Below, one piece after another: positions 1 through 8,993 of a DNA stretch of 57,414 nt. This stretch comes from Stenoxybacter acetivorans DSM 19021. GTDB taxonomy: Bacteria; Pseudomonadota; Gammaproteobacteria; Burkholderiales; Neisseriaceae. The stretch spans positions 1-57,414 of the forward strand of contig NZ_JQKE01000013.1 of assembly GCF_000745895.1 (NCBI RefSeq), written 5' to 3'. Within the stretch, counting starts at the first letter, position 1. Each line of letters begins with the position of its first letter. Position numbers and translations under genes: made by a program. Below the pieces are notes generated by a model. The model ran no database searches. It was not told the origin of the DNA and saw only the letters and a program-made list of their open reading frames with translations.

Positions 1-52
1 CATACGAGGTACTAGAGAAATATTTTTATTTTGATGAAAAGTGTAAACAACG
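1..52 (-). repeat. Dispersed repeat, copy 1 (edge of window)
   Basis: The reverse complement of this stretch matches 29032-29084 at most positions. The shared core is TTTACACTTT, then ATCAAAATAAAAATA, then TACCTC-TACG. The two copies are in opposite orientation. The copy touches the window edge, so the full element may be longer. It could be the terminal part of an insertion sequence or a MITE. No coding sequence is recognisable inside it. Confidence 0.55.
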
Positions 53-142
53 CGGATAATTCTTACAGCGGGATTGATACAAGCGGGCAGGAAATTTTTC
101 AAACGATCTGAAAAACTCAGCCGACAAATTTGAATAACACGC

Positions 143-169
143 TTGGGCGGCTTTATCAAAAACGCCCAA
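143..169. terminator. Short GC hairpin downstream of ettA
   Basis: TTGGGCG pairs with CGCCCAA across a 13-base loop. There is no long T tract on either strand, so a terminator role is possible but unproven. It could serve a gene lying to the left of the window. Confidence 0.3.
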
Positions 170-237
170 AATATGTATTGTATTGATGCAATTGAACTGA
201 ATCTTTGAGTTTCACTGTATTGTACAGAAGAAGTGAT

Positions 238-282
238 ATTTTTCAGGCAGCCTGTATATGCTGCTCAGGCTGCCTGAAAACA
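238..282 (-). terminator. ettA terminator made of two inverted uptake sequences
   Basis: A perfect 15-bp inverted repeat (240-254 with 266-280, loop 255-265) consists of two oppositely oriented AGGCTGCCTGA-type uptake sequences flanked by A/T runs. It begins 4-6 bases after the ettA stop codon. Paired uptake sequences serving as intrinsic terminators are well known in Neisseriaceae, and the position here fits that role. Confidence 0.8.
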
Positions 283-285
283 AAC

Positions 286-1953
286 TCAGCGGGTTACCGG
301 TTTGTAGCGAATGCGTTTGGGTTTGGCACCCTCTTCGCCCAAACGGCGTTTTTTATCGGCTTCATATTCTTGATAGTTGCCGTCAAAAAATACCCATTTT
401 GAATCGCCTTCTGCCGCCAGAATATGGGTGGCTATGCGGTCGAGAAACCAGCGGTCATGCGAAATCACCATCACGCTGCCGGCAAATTCCAATAACGCCT
501 CTTCCAGCGCACGTAAGGTTTCCACATCTAAATCATTGGAAGGTTCGTCCAGCAGCAATACATTGCCGCCTTCAAGCAATGTTTTTGCCAAATGCAAGCG
601 GCCGCGTTCGCCGCCGGAGAGGTTGCCGACAATTTTGCTCTGGTCGCTGCCTTTGAAGTTAAACCGCCCTAAATAAGCACGCGCGGGAATTTCAAATTGC
701 CCAACTTGTAAAATATCGTGTCCCTCGGCGATTTCATCAAACACGGTTTTGGTGTTGCCCAAACCAACACGGCTTTGATCCACCAACGACATTTTAACGG
801 TTTGCCCAATGGCAACCGTGCCGCTGTCGGCTTGTTCTGCGCCGGTAATCAGTTTAAATAAAGTGGATTTACCCGCGCCGTTGGGACCAATAATGCCGAC
901 AATTGCGCCGGGCGAAATTTTAAAACTCAAGTCATCAATCAGCAATTTATCACCAAAACTTTTGCTGACATTTTCAAATTCAATCACTTCATTGCCCAAG
1001 CGTTCCGCCACAGGAATAAAGATTTCTTGCGTTTCATTGCGTTTTTGATAATCGCTGCCGGATAGTTCTTCAAAACGCGCTAACCGCGCTTTGGATTTGG
1101 CTTGCCGCCCTTTCGGATTTTGACGCACCCATTCCAATTCTTGCTTCATGGCTTTGATGCGGGCGGCTTCGGTTTTGGATTCATTTTCCAGACGTTTTTC
1201 TTTTTGTTCCAGCCATGAGCTGTAATTGCCTTGCCACGGAATGCCATGACCGCGGTCTAATTCCAAAATCCATTCGGCGGCATTGTCCAGAAAATAACGG
1301 TCATGGGTTACTGCAACCACTGTGCCGGGAAAACGCACCAAAAATTGTTCCAGCCATTCCACCGATTCTGCGTCTAAGTGGTTGGTGGGTTCGTCCAAGA
1401 GCAGCATATCGGGTTTACTGAGCAGTAATTGACACAATGCCACACGCCGTTTTTCACCACCTGATAAATGGGCAATTTTGGCGTTCCACTCCGGCAGCCG
1501 CAGTGCATCGGCGGCGATTTCCAATTGGTGTTCAATATTATCACCCGCACTGGCGGCAATAATGGCTTCCAAGCGAGCTTGCTCTTCTGCCAGCGCGTCA
1601 AAATCGGCATCGGCTTCCGCGTAGGCAGCATAAACGGCTTCCAAACGTTTTTGTGCGTCTGCCGCCTCACCCAAACCCGATTCCACTTCTTCGCGTACGG
1701 TTTTTTCGGGGTCTAATTCAGGCTCTTGCGGCAAGTAGCCGATTTTGATGCCGCCCATAGGAACGGCTTCGCCATCAAATTCTTTGTCCACTCCCGCCAT
1801 AATGCGCAACACGGTGGATTTACCCGAGCCGTTTAAGCCCAATAAGCCGATTTTGGCGCCGGGGAAAAAAGATAGGGAAATGTCTTTGATAATTTGTTTT
1901 TTGGGCGGTACGGTCTTGCTGACACGCAGCATGGAATAAACGTATTGACTCAT
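286..1953 (-). CDS. ettA: Energy-dependent translational throttle protein EttA (ABC-F ATPase)
   Basis: Soluble ABC-F protein with two nucleotide-binding domains and no membrane segment. Family members bind the ribosomal E site and gate entry into elongation according to ATP/ADP ratio. Both Walker A motifs are present (GLNGSGKST, GPNGAGKST), both signatures (LSGGEKRRV, LSGGERGRL) and both Walker B/D-loop segments (LLDEPTNHLD, LLDEPSNDLD). A lysine/arginine-rich linker lies between the domains. The 555-residue length and the N-terminus MSQYVYSM are typical of EttA. It is transcribed alone and ends in the uptake-sequence hairpin. No strong ribosome-binding site is visible before the start. Confidence 0.95.
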   Translation of the reverse strand: MSQYVYSMLRVSKTVPPKKQIIKDISLSFFPGAKIGLLGLNGSGKSTVLRIMAGVDKEFDGEAVPMGGIKIGYLPQEPELDPEKTVREEVESGLGEAADAQKRLEAVYAAYAEADADFDALAEEQARLEAIIAASAGDNIEHQLEIAADALRLPEWNAKIAHLSGGEKRRVALCQLLLSKPDMLLLDEPTNHLDAESVEWLEQFLVRFPGTVVAVTHDRYFLDNAAEWILELDRGHGIPWQGNYSSWLEQKEKRLENESKTEAARIKAMKQELEWVRQNPKGRQAKSKARLARFEELSGSDYQKRNETQEIFIPVAERLGNEVIEFENVSKSFGDKLLIDDLSFKISPGAIVGIIGPNGAGKSTLFKLITGAEQADSGTVAIGQTVKMSLVDQSRVGLGNTKTVFDEIAEGHDILQVGQFEIPARAYLGRFNFKGSDQSKIVGNLSGGERGRLHLAKTLLEGGNVLLLDEPSNDLDVETLRALEEALLEFAGSVMVISHDRWFLDRIATHILAAEGDSKWVFFDGNYQEYEADKKRRLGEEGAKPKRIRYKPVTR

Positions 1954-2007
1954 GGGTATTTTTTCGCAGTTAAATATTTAATAGAGGTTGATGGGTTGTT
2001 GTTATTG

Positions 2008-2022
2008 TTCAGGCAGCCTGAA
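2008..2022. repeat. Palindromic DNA uptake sequence
   Basis: TTCAGGCAGCCTGAA. One strand reads AGGCAGCCTGAA and the other AGGCTGCCTGAA, so both the Kingella-type and Simonsiella-type 12-mers (names from memory) are contained in one 15-mer. Confidence 0.8.
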
Positions 2023-2104
2023 ACAGGAAACACAGTGATTACCCGCTTCGTGCCGCATTGTTCTATTCTACTTCTTTTATGCGAGATTACGGTATTCCAT
2101 ACTG

Positions 2105-2215
2105 TGGCTAAACAACTATTTTTGCACATGGATACGGCTTTTTATCACATTGACTCGAAATTAAAAATATCCGTCATGGCAAATGAAGCGCGGCAATCCG
2201 ATTTCTGCCGTATTT
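2105..2215 (+). repeat. Left direct repeat flanking the AT-rich cassette
   Basis: About 110 bp that recurs in the same orientation at 11105-11217, with roughly four in five bases shared by eye. Shared blocks include AACAACTATTTTT, ATACGGCT, TCACATTG, AAAATATCC and GAAGCGCGGCAATCCGATTT. The last block resembles a repeat type with CGTCAT and GAAGCG-GCAATCC blocks that occurs widely between bacterial genes. The two copies enclose exactly the AT-rich gene cluster. Confidence 0.75.
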
Positions 2216-2730
2216 CCTTGGACACACCAGCTGCCAATATTCTTTCAGCCAATCCACAGTAGCTTGCCCGCATACACGATCTTCACCGTACAGATCTTCA
2301 AGCAAATGCAAGGAATGCACGGGCGAACAGTCAAAAGTATTGACTTAAACCTCTTGCAATTCAATCAAATCGCCTTGCCGCAAGGTGTCCGCCAATGTTT
2401 TCAGGGAGCCTGCCTGCTCGGGTAACTGCTGCTGCACTGCTTATATCATTCAATGCCGCCAGCCATTCTGGCTGTGGATACAGCAGCAATACCAACAATA
2501 ATTTATACGCAGAAACCATGATGCTCATCTTTTGCCTTTTTCGGCGTTGTCGGCGCGATCTTTGCATAAACCGTAAACACAATGGGCGATGCTTTACGCT
2601 GTCCGAATAAATAGGTTAAAACCAGAGTTGATCCAGATAACATTTTGATAATAATTAAATTTAGCTTACACCATTCAAAAAAATGATGATAGAAATCAAA
2701 AAATAAAATTGTAAATTCATAAATTCAATA

Positions 2731-2757
2731 TTGCTTAAGTAACAAAATAAATATACT
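2731..2757 (+). promoter_or_regulatory. Possible promoter of the AT-rich operon
   Basis: TTGCTT (2731-2736) and TATACT (2752-2757) resemble -35 and -10 boxes, but their 15-bp spacing is short. It lies about 40 bp before the first gene. In DNA this AT-rich such matches are common, so this is only a candidate. Confidence 0.3.
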
Positions 2758-2796
2758 GTACATACCACAATGATTAAATATCAGGGAGAATTCAAA

Positions 2797-3558
2797 ATGC
2801 CAGAAGACTTTCAAGCACAACAAATTATAATAATTATGGGTACAATCTTTGTATCATATATTATTTTTGGAATAGTCGGCTTTGGTACGTCATTGATTGC
2901 CTCCCCTATATTGGTAACATTTATGCCTTTATCCAAAATTATTCCCATATTGGCATTATTAGATATGTTTGCAGCATTAAATAATATCTATCATGATGGA
3001 AAAAATGCGCAGTATAGTGAGCTAAAAAAATTGATTCCATTAATGGTCATAGGCAGTTTAATTGGCGTTACTGTTTTATTCAAAACAAAACCAGATATAT
3101 TATTATTAGCACTGGGTATTTTTGCAATAATCTATGGGTTATATACTTTATCAGCCAAGCATAATCATTACTCATTTTCACCTTCAATGGTTATTCCTTT
3201 TGGTTTAACAGGTGGCTTATGCAGTGCTTTATTTGGCAGTGGTGGCTTCATTTATGCCATCTACCTATCAAATAGAATTAAATCAAAAAGCACTTTTCGT
3301 ATTACTCAAACAACATTGTTGGGTTTTAGCACATTGACACGGGTTATTTTATTTATATTATTAGGGGTTTATTCGGATAAATCTTTAATTATTATCATAA
3401 TTTTTTTAATTCCTATTATGTTATGCGGTAATTTTTTGGGTAGTCATATCAATTTACATCTAACTAAAGAACAATTTACCAGGATAATAAACATTATTAT
3501 TTTAATTTCCGGATTTTCTTTAATTATCAAATATTTTGGAATGATAGACTTTATTTAA
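2797..3558 (+). CDS. TauE/SafE (TSUP) family membrane transporter
   Basis: A 253-residue protein with about eight hydrophobic segments. It has the TSUP-type first helix (YIIFGIVGFGTSLIASP) and the internal repeat of that family (FGLTGGLCSALFGSGG). TSUP proteins move small organic or inorganic anions such as sulfite, sulfoacetate or taurine-derived products, mostly outwards. I chose the ATG at 2797 because AGGGAG sits eight bases ahead; an upstream ATG at 2770 has no such site. It is the first gene of the AT-rich operon, 29 bp before the monooxygenase gene, which suggests export of the pathway product or uptake of a precursor. The substrate cannot be read from sequence. Confidence 0.85.
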   Translation: MPEDFQAQQIIIIMGTIFVSYIIFGIVGFGTSLIASPILVTFMPLSKIIPILALLDMFAALNNIYHDGKNAQYSELKKLIPLMVIGSLIGVTVLFKTKPDILLLALGIFAIIYGLYTLSAKHNHYSFSPSMVIPFGLTGGLCSALFGSGGFIYAIYLSNRIKSKSTFRITQTTLLGFSTLTRVILFILLGVYSDKSLIIIIIFLIPIMLCGNFLGSHINLHLTKEQFTRIINIIILISGFSLIIKYFGMIDFI

Positions 3559-3587
3559 TAAAATTAAATTAATATAAGGAGAAAAAA

Positions 3588-5114
3588 ATGAAATCAACTG
3601 ATATAAATGAAATGATGACTTCTCAAAATTATTTAGAAAGCCTTAAAGATGATAGAGAGGTGTATATTTATGGGGAAAAAGTACCAGATATAACCACACA
3701 TTCAGCATTTAAAAATGGAGTTCACTCTATTTCAAAACTTTACGATGCTCTACATACTCCTGATAGTAAAGAAATTATGACAAGCATTGATAAAGATGGC
3801 TACCGGACTCATCGCTTTTTTATGCCAAGCTATTCTAATGATGATTTACTAAAAGCTCGCGAAGCCATTGCCTACTGGTCTCGTTTGACTTACGGTTTTA
3901 TGGGACGAACACCTGATTATAAGGCAGGTTTTACTGCAACACTTCAGTCAGAGTCCAACTTATATAATCCATTTCATGATAATGCAATAAATTGGTATAG
4001 AAAAATAACTCACAATGTTATGTTTTTAAGTCATGTGTTAGTTAATCCGCCAATAGGCAGAGGCATGGCTATATCTGATATGCGTGATATTTATTTACAT
4101 GTTGAAAAAGAGATTGATTCAGGAATAATTGTGCGTGGTGTCAAAATGGTGGCAACTGGTGCTGTATTTTCCAACGCAGTTTTTGTAGCACAGAACAGCG
4201 CCACACAATATCAAACTAATAGAGAGGAAGATTTTGCTTTGTGTTTTATTTTACCAATAAATGCACCTAATTTAAAAATCATTTGTCGCCGCTCATATGA
4301 ATCTTCTGCATTAAGTCCTTTCGATAATCCTCTTTCAAGTAGATTTGATGAAAACGATTCTGTTTTAATTTTTGATGGTGTATTTGTTCCTTGGGAAAAT
4401 ATATTAATTTATAGAGATATTGATAGAGCAAAAAAATTTTATTCTGATTCTGGCTTTCTCAATAGATACCCACTACAGTCAGGCACTCGTGTAGCTGTTA
4501 AACTAGATTTTATCTGTGGCTTATTATCAAAGGTATTATTATCAAATGGCACAGCTTCATTTCGAGGTGTACAAGTTAAACTTGCTGAAATTTTTGCATT
4601 ACGAAATTTAATGTGGTCATTAACAGAATCACTTTGCTTTAACCCAGAAAAACGTAAAGATGGATCTGTAGTACCCCGTTCAGAAATTGCCACTACTGTT
4701 CGCTATTTTGGGACACAAGTTATGTCACAGATTAAACCCATTTTTAATACTATTTTAGGCGGCTCTCCAATTATGCAACCATCCAGTTGGTTAGATATAC
4801 AAAATTTAGATTTAAATAATCTAATTAACCAATATTTTCAGGGGAATAATCAAAAATCAAATGATAGATTAAAATTAATTAAATTATTATGGGACGCACT
4901 TGGAAGTGAATTTGCTAATCGCCATGAAATTTATGAATACAATTATGCAGGCAATAATGAACAGGTTCGCTTAGATATGTTACAGCAATGTAAAAATAGC
5001 GGTGTATTAGAACAATGTCATTCTCTAGTTGAAAAGTGTATGTTGGATTATTCACTATCAGGTTGGAATGACTTAGGTTGGTCTTTTGATGGCATATGTC
5101 ATGATCAAAGATAA
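3588..5114 (+). CDS. HpaB-like flavin-dependent monooxygenase (large component)
   Basis: 508 residues, colinear with 4-hydroxyphenylacetate 3-monooxygenase HpaB over nearly its whole length. It shares YLESLKDDREVYIYGEKV at the N-terminus, WSRLTYGFMGRTPDYKA, NPPIGRG, PLSSRFDENDS and PWENILIYRD, and near the C-terminus GSEFANRHEIYEYNYAG. Family members use reduced FAD from a separate reductase to ortho-hydroxylate phenols; some relatives (PvcC) act in secondary metabolism. AAGGAG precedes the ATG. No classic hpaC lies next to it; the PaiB-like flavin protein at 8994 may fill that role. The usual aromatic catabolism genes (hpaDEFG) are absent here, so a biosynthetic role is more likely than degradation. 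Confidence 0.88.
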   Translation: MKSTDINEMMTSQNYLESLKDDREVYIYGEKVPDITTHSAFKNGVHSISKLYDALHTPDSKEIMTSIDKDGYRTHRFFMPSYSNDDLLKAREAIAYWSRLTYGFMGRTPDYKAGFTATLQSESNLYNPFHDNAINWYRKITHNVMFLSHVLVNPPIGRGMAISDMRDIYLHVEKEIDSGIIVRGVKMVATGAVFSNAVFVAQNSATQYQTNREEDFALCFILPINAPNLKIICRRSYESSALSPFDNPLSSRFDENDSVLIFDGVFVPWENILIYRDIDRAKKFYSDSGFLNRYPLQSGTRVAVKLDFICGLLSKVLLSNGTASFRGVQVKLAEIFALRNLMWSLTESLCFNPEKRKDGSVVPRSEIATTVRYFGTQVMSQIKPIFNTILGGSPIMQPSSWLDIQNLDLNNLINQYFQGNNQKSNDRLKLIKLLWDALGSEFANRHEIYEYNYAGNNEQVRLDMLQQCKNSGVLEQCHSLVEKCMLDYSLSGWNDLGWSFDGICHDQR

Positions 5115-5140
5115 AATGTTTACAATAAGGATCTTATATT

Positions 5141-6145
5141 ATGTTATATACAGGAAAATGGGAACGTGAATCAATTGATTATAAAGCATTAAAAAATCAA
5201 TGGCACGTTGTATTAAAATCACAAGATCTAATAATTGGAAAACCTAAAGCTATCCGTCTATTAGGAGAGGAACTTGTTTTGTGGAGAGATGGTTCTGGTA
5301 CTATCCATGCTTGGAAAGATTATTGTGGACATAGAGGAGCTAAACTTTCAAATGGCTGTATTAAAAATGATGAAATTGAATGCCCATATCATGGTTGGAG
5401 ATTCAATTCTGCAGGGGAGTGCACTCTGGTTCCAGCACATCCAAATCAAACACCGCCATCCTCAAAAAATTTAATTTTTAGCCATTATGCAAAGGAATGT
5501 TATGGGTTTATTTGGGTTGCTTTAGATAAACCTGATAGGAGTATACCTTTATTTTCAGAATGGGAAAATTCTAATTTTCGTAAAATATATGCGGGACCAT
5601 ATTTTTATAAAAGCAATGCATTGCGTGCTGTAGAAAATTTTTTAGATGCTTCTCACTTTCCGTTTGTTCATGCTAATTTAAATGGAGATCCTAATTTTCC
5701 TGATATATTAGATAATTATCAAGTTTTTAAAAATGAAAGGGGGTTAAAAACTTCAGAAATATCCGTATATCAACCATATGGTGATCACAGGGGAATTCCT
5801 GTTACTGCCAGATATACTTATTCTGTTTTAAATCCAACTACTGCTTATTTTAATAAACAAACTGGTGAAACTGAGAGATTTTGTACTTTTTTGAATGCAA
5901 CACCTGTAGATGAAGATGAATGTATTATCTGGCTAATTGTTGCTATTAATTTTGGAGAATATTTATCTGAAGAAAAAATATTATATAGACAAGATTTAGT
6001 ATTTGAACAAGATCGTCTTATTGTTGAATCACAGCGTCCAATAAGATTGCCTTTAGATATAAAACAAGAAATGCATGTTAAAAGCGATAAATTAAGTATA
6101 GAGTATAGATACTGGATAAAAGAGTTAGGAACGATAAAATCATAA
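5141..6145 (+). CDS. Rieske non-heme iron oxygenase, alpha-type subunit
   Basis: 334 residues. The Rieske [2Fe-2S] ligands are Cys62-x-His64 and Cys81-x2-His84 (CGHRGAKLS and CPYHGW). The mononuclear iron site follows as Asp169-x2-His172-x4-His177 (NFLDASHFPFVH). This is the layout of ring-hydroxylating or demethylating oxygenases such as VanA-type enzymes, and the length suits a single-component oxygenase. No ferredoxin reductase is encoded in the cluster, so electrons would have to come from a partner elsewhere or from the flavin protein encoded downstream. It starts 26 bp after the HpaB-like gene. Substrate unknown. Confidence 0.9.
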   Translation: MLYTGKWERESIDYKALKNQWHVVLKSQDLIIGKPKAIRLLGEELVLWRDGSGTIHAWKDYCGHRGAKLSNGCIKNDEIECPYHGWRFNSAGECTLVPAHPNQTPPSSKNLIFSHYAKECYGFIWVALDKPDRSIPLFSEWENSNFRKIYAGPYFYKSNALRAVENFLDASHFPFVHANLNGDPNFPDILDNYQVFKNERGLKTSEISVYQPYGDHRGIPVTARYTYSVLNPTTAYFNKQTGETERFCTFLNATPVDEDECIIWLIVAINFGEYLSEEKILYRQDLVFEQDRLIVESQRPIRLPLDIKQEMHVKSDKLSIEYRYWIKELGTIKS

Positions 6146-6185
6146 AATATTTTATACATATAATTCCTAAAGAGGAGGAAATAAC

Positions 6186-7520
6186 ATGAATTATAATAAA
6201 AAAACTAAAGATTCAATTCTTTACTTAGAGTCAAATGCGCGTACTTATTCGCGAAGTATTGATAAAATTATTACCAAAGGTAAGTTGGCGAGAGTTTATG
6301 ATAGTTCAGGAAATGAATATTTTGATTGTTTATCTTGTGCTGGTGCATTGGCTTTAGGGCATAACAACCCTATTATTCAAGAAAAAGTAATTGATTTTTT
6401 AAAATCTGATCAGTTACAACAAGCCTTAGATATAATGACACCAGCCAGAATTAATTTCATTGAACAATTATATCAAATATTACCTGCTAGTTTTGCAAAG
6501 CATGCAAAAATTCAATTTTGTAGCCCATCAGGTTCTGATGGTGTAGAGGCTGCTCTCAAATTATTTAAGATAGTTACAGGACGTAGTTCCATATTTGTTT
6601 TTCAAGGAGCTTATCATGGAATGACTATGGGGTCTTTAAGTATGATGGGAAACTTGCTTCCAAAGCAATCAATTCATGGTTATACCTCAGATGTTCATTT
6701 TTTACCTTTTCCTTATACATACCGTAACCCATTCGGTGTAGATACATATGATATAGAAAAAATATCACTAAATTATCTAGAAAATTTATTAACTGATCCT
6801 GAAAGTGGATTGACTAAACCTGCAATGGTATTGGTAGAAACTATTCAAGGTGAAGGTGGGTGTATTCCGGCAAGTAAAGAATGGTTGAGGGGATTACGTG
6901 AAATAACAGAACGTTATGATGTTCCTTTAGTTTTAGATGAAATACAGTGTGGCTGCGGACGAAGTGGAAATATGTTTGCTTATGAATATTCTGGTATTGT
7001 ACCTGATGCTATTATCTTATCAAAAGCCATTGGTGGTGGTTACCCTCTAACTGTCATGCTTTATCATGATAAATATGATTCTTGGTTACCTGGATCACAC
7101 ACAGGAACTTTCCGAGGGAATCAAATTGCCCTAGTTAGTGGGACAGCAACATTAGCATACTTATCACAACCTAGTATTCTAGAAAATATTAATAAAATAG
7201 GGTTATTACTTAAACAAAAATTACAAATTTTACAAGGAAAATTTGATTGTATTGGTGAAGTTCGTGGTCAAGGCTTAATGATAGGCGTTGAATTGATTAA
7301 ACCAGGAATAAAAGAGAATCCATTAGGGCATCCTGCAAATAATAAAGAATTAGCAAAATCTCTTAAACTAGCTTGTTTAGAAAATGGGCTAATTCTGGAG
7401 ACAGGTGGACGAAATAAATCTGTTATACGATTTTTGCCTCCTCTAATTATTACTGAATCAGATGTAAATGAAATAATTTATCGATTTGAGTCAGCATTGT
7501 CAAAAATTTGGAAAAATTAA
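6186..7520 (+). CDS. Class III PLP aminotransferase, diaminobutyrate/omega-amino type
   Basis: 444 residues of the class III fold. The substrate and cofactor motifs are visible: CSPSGSDGVEAALKL, FQGAYHGMT, VETIQGEGG, LDEIQCGCGRSG, and the PLP lysine in LSKAIGGGYP. The family resemblance is to 2,4-diaminobutyrate:2-oxoglutarate 4-aminotransferases (Dat/EctB/RhbA type), which convert aspartate semialdehyde to diaminobutyrate. Lysine or ornithine aminotransferases are alternatives. AGAGGAGG before the ATG is a very strong ribosome-binding site. Its direct neighbour is an amine N-monooxygenase, the same pairing seen in hydroxamate siderophore loci, but no siderophore synthetase is present. Confidence 0.85.
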   Translation: MNYNKKTKDSILYLESNARTYSRSIDKIITKGKLARVYDSSGNEYFDCLSCAGALALGHNNPIIQEKVIDFLKSDQLQQALDIMTPARINFIEQLYQILPASFAKHAKIQFCSPSGSDGVEAALKLFKIVTGRSSIFVFQGAYHGMTMGSLSMMGNLLPKQSIHGYTSDVHFLPFPYTYRNPFGVDTYDIEKISLNYLENLLTDPESGLTKPAMVLVETIQGEGGCIPASKEWLRGLREITERYDVPLVLDEIQCGCGRSGNMFAYEYSGIVPDAIILSKAIGGGYPLTVMLYHDKYDSWLPGSHTGTFRGNQIALVSGTATLAYLSQPSILENINKIGLLLKQKLQILQGKFDCIGEVRGQGLMIGVELIKPGIKENPLGHPANNKELAKSLKLACLENGLILETGGRNKSVIRFLPPLIITESDVNEIIYRFESALSKIWKN

Positions 7521-7531
7521 AAGGAATACAT

Positions 7532-8812
7532 ATGAAAGAAAATATTTATGATATTATTGGAATAGGTTTTGGGCCTGCTAACATTGCATTAGCAATCGCA
7601 TTGGAAGAGTTAGCACCCAATTATTCTGTTCTTTTTATGGAACAGCGTGATAATGCCTTATGGCAACCAGGTATGCTATTGGAAGATTCTGATATTCAAA
7701 ATCACCCTTTACGTGATTTGGTTACTCCTCGTAACCCTAGAAGCCGTTACACATTTACAAATTTTTTGCATGAACATAATCGGCTATATGAACATTTAAA
7801 TTTACCTTTACATTACCCACTTCGTATTGAATATGCTCAGTATGTTATTTGGGTAGCTAATCACTTCCATGAACAGGTAAAGTACCAATGCAAGGTTACT
7901 GATATTCAGCTAATAGAGCATAACGATGGAAAATTATGCTACAAAGTATTTTGTTTGAATAATGAGGAATATTATGCTCGAAGTATTGTTCTAGCACCTG
8001 GCAGAACACCTAATATTCCAGAGCCTTTTAACCAATTTTCTGATAATAGAATTATTCATCTAACGAATTACTTACCAACACTGGAACAATTGCCAATAGA
8101 GAAACAGAACCGTATTGCAGTAATTGGTGGAAGCCAAAGTGCTGTAGAAATTTTATTACACGCCTGCTCTCAATCAAAGTTAAATTATATTTGTGGGATT
8201 ACGCGTAATTTTGCTTATCGACAAAAAGATACCAGTCCTTTTTCTGATGAAGTTTATTTTCCCAGTTTTGCTGATACTTTTTTTCATGCTCAACAAGAAA
8301 TTAAAAGAAAATTACGTGATGAGCTAATTTTCACTAACTATTCTTCTGCTGATATAGATGTTATTAATCAATTATACATTAAAAATTATTCTTATCGGTT
8401 ACAAAAAATTAATCGTCTTGAGCTATTAACATGCACTGAAATATTAGATTGTATTCCTAGTCAAGAATCAATAACAATAAAATTAAAAAATATTATCAGC
8501 AAGAAAATAGTAGAACGAAATGTAGATTTAGTTGTTTTAGCGACAGGTTTTTTAGATTTAGGACAAGGTGTAAAAAAAGAAACTTATCCAAAAATATTAG
8601 AAAAATTATCTCATTTTTTGGAATATGAAAACGGTATAATTAAAATTAGTCGTGATTACCAAGTCTGCCTTAATATACCAAATAATTTTAAGACTCCTTT
8701 ATATTTAAATGGGCTTTGCGAGTCTTCACATGGAATGGGAGATGCGGGATCATTTAGCCTTTTAGCATTACGTTCTGAACAAATTGTTAATTCTATAATT
8801 AATATACTATAA
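7532..8812 (+). CDS. Ornithine/lysine-type flavin N-monooxygenase (IucD/PvdA family)
   Basis: 426 residues from the ATG at 7532. FAD site near the N-terminus (GIGFGPANIALA, residues 10-21); a second nucleotide site (VIGGSQSAVE) expected to bind NADPH; and the family's C-terminal motif (LATGF). Such enzymes N-hydroxylate the side-chain amine of ornithine, lysine, diaminobutyrate or a free diamine using NADPH and O2. AAAGGA lies 6 bases before this ATG; a TTG at 7508 would overlap the aminotransferase and lacks a site. The preceding gene suggests the substrate may be diaminobutyrate or a related diamine. About 180 bp without a gene follow. Confidence 0.88.
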   Translation: MKENIYDIIGIGFGPANIALAIALEELAPNYSVLFMEQRDNALWQPGMLLEDSDIQNHPLRDLVTPRNPRSRYTFTNFLHEHNRLYEHLNLPLHYPLRIEYAQYVIWVANHFHEQVKYQCKVTDIQLIEHNDGKLCYKVFCLNNEEYYARSIVLAPGRTPNIPEPFNQFSDNRIIHLTNYLPTLEQLPIEKQNRIAVIGGSQSAVEILLHACSQSKLNYICGITRNFAYRQKDTSPFSDEVYFPSFADTFFHAQQEIKRKLRDELIFTNYSSADIDVINQLYIKNYSYRLQKINRLELLTCTEILDCIPSQESITIKLKNIISKKIVERNVDLVVLATGFLDLGQGVKKETYPKILEKLSHFLEYENGIIKISRDYQVCLNIPNNFKTPLYLNGLCESSHGMGDAGSFSLLALRSEQIVNSIINIL

Positions 8813-8993
8813 ATTTTAATTAAATCTCTTTAGGTTATACTACTCACCACTCTACGGAACATCATTCCAAAATGAGTATATACCTATAGTTGCTGTATAA
8901 AAAGTATAATTGATGATTTTTAACTTAAATTATTTTAACAGATACTACTCTGTTGTGAGGTTATTCATTAAATTTTTATGGAGATTTATTAAC
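8813..8993. other. Gap inside the AT-rich operon
   Basis: 181 bp, the only sizeable gap among the eight genes. It contains TATACT-like boxes (for example near 8836) and could hold a second promoter, or mark where two sub-operons were joined. No hairpin followed by a T tract was found, so read-through is plausible. Confidence 0.35.

Larger units (their letters stand above)
1954..2796. other. Long intergenic stretch at the left border of the AT-rich cassette
   Basis: No convincing gene. It holds a palindromic uptake sequence (2008-2022), one copy of the cassette-flanking direct repeat (2105-2215), and about 400 bp of sequence with a broken coding look. From about 2640 the DNA turns sharply AT-rich, marking the entry to the cassette. 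Confidence 0.6.

Noticed and set aside
2183-2610. Short open frames on both strands left of the cassette
   Set aside because: No recognisable protein, no ribosome-binding sites, and they overlap the repeat and broken sequence.
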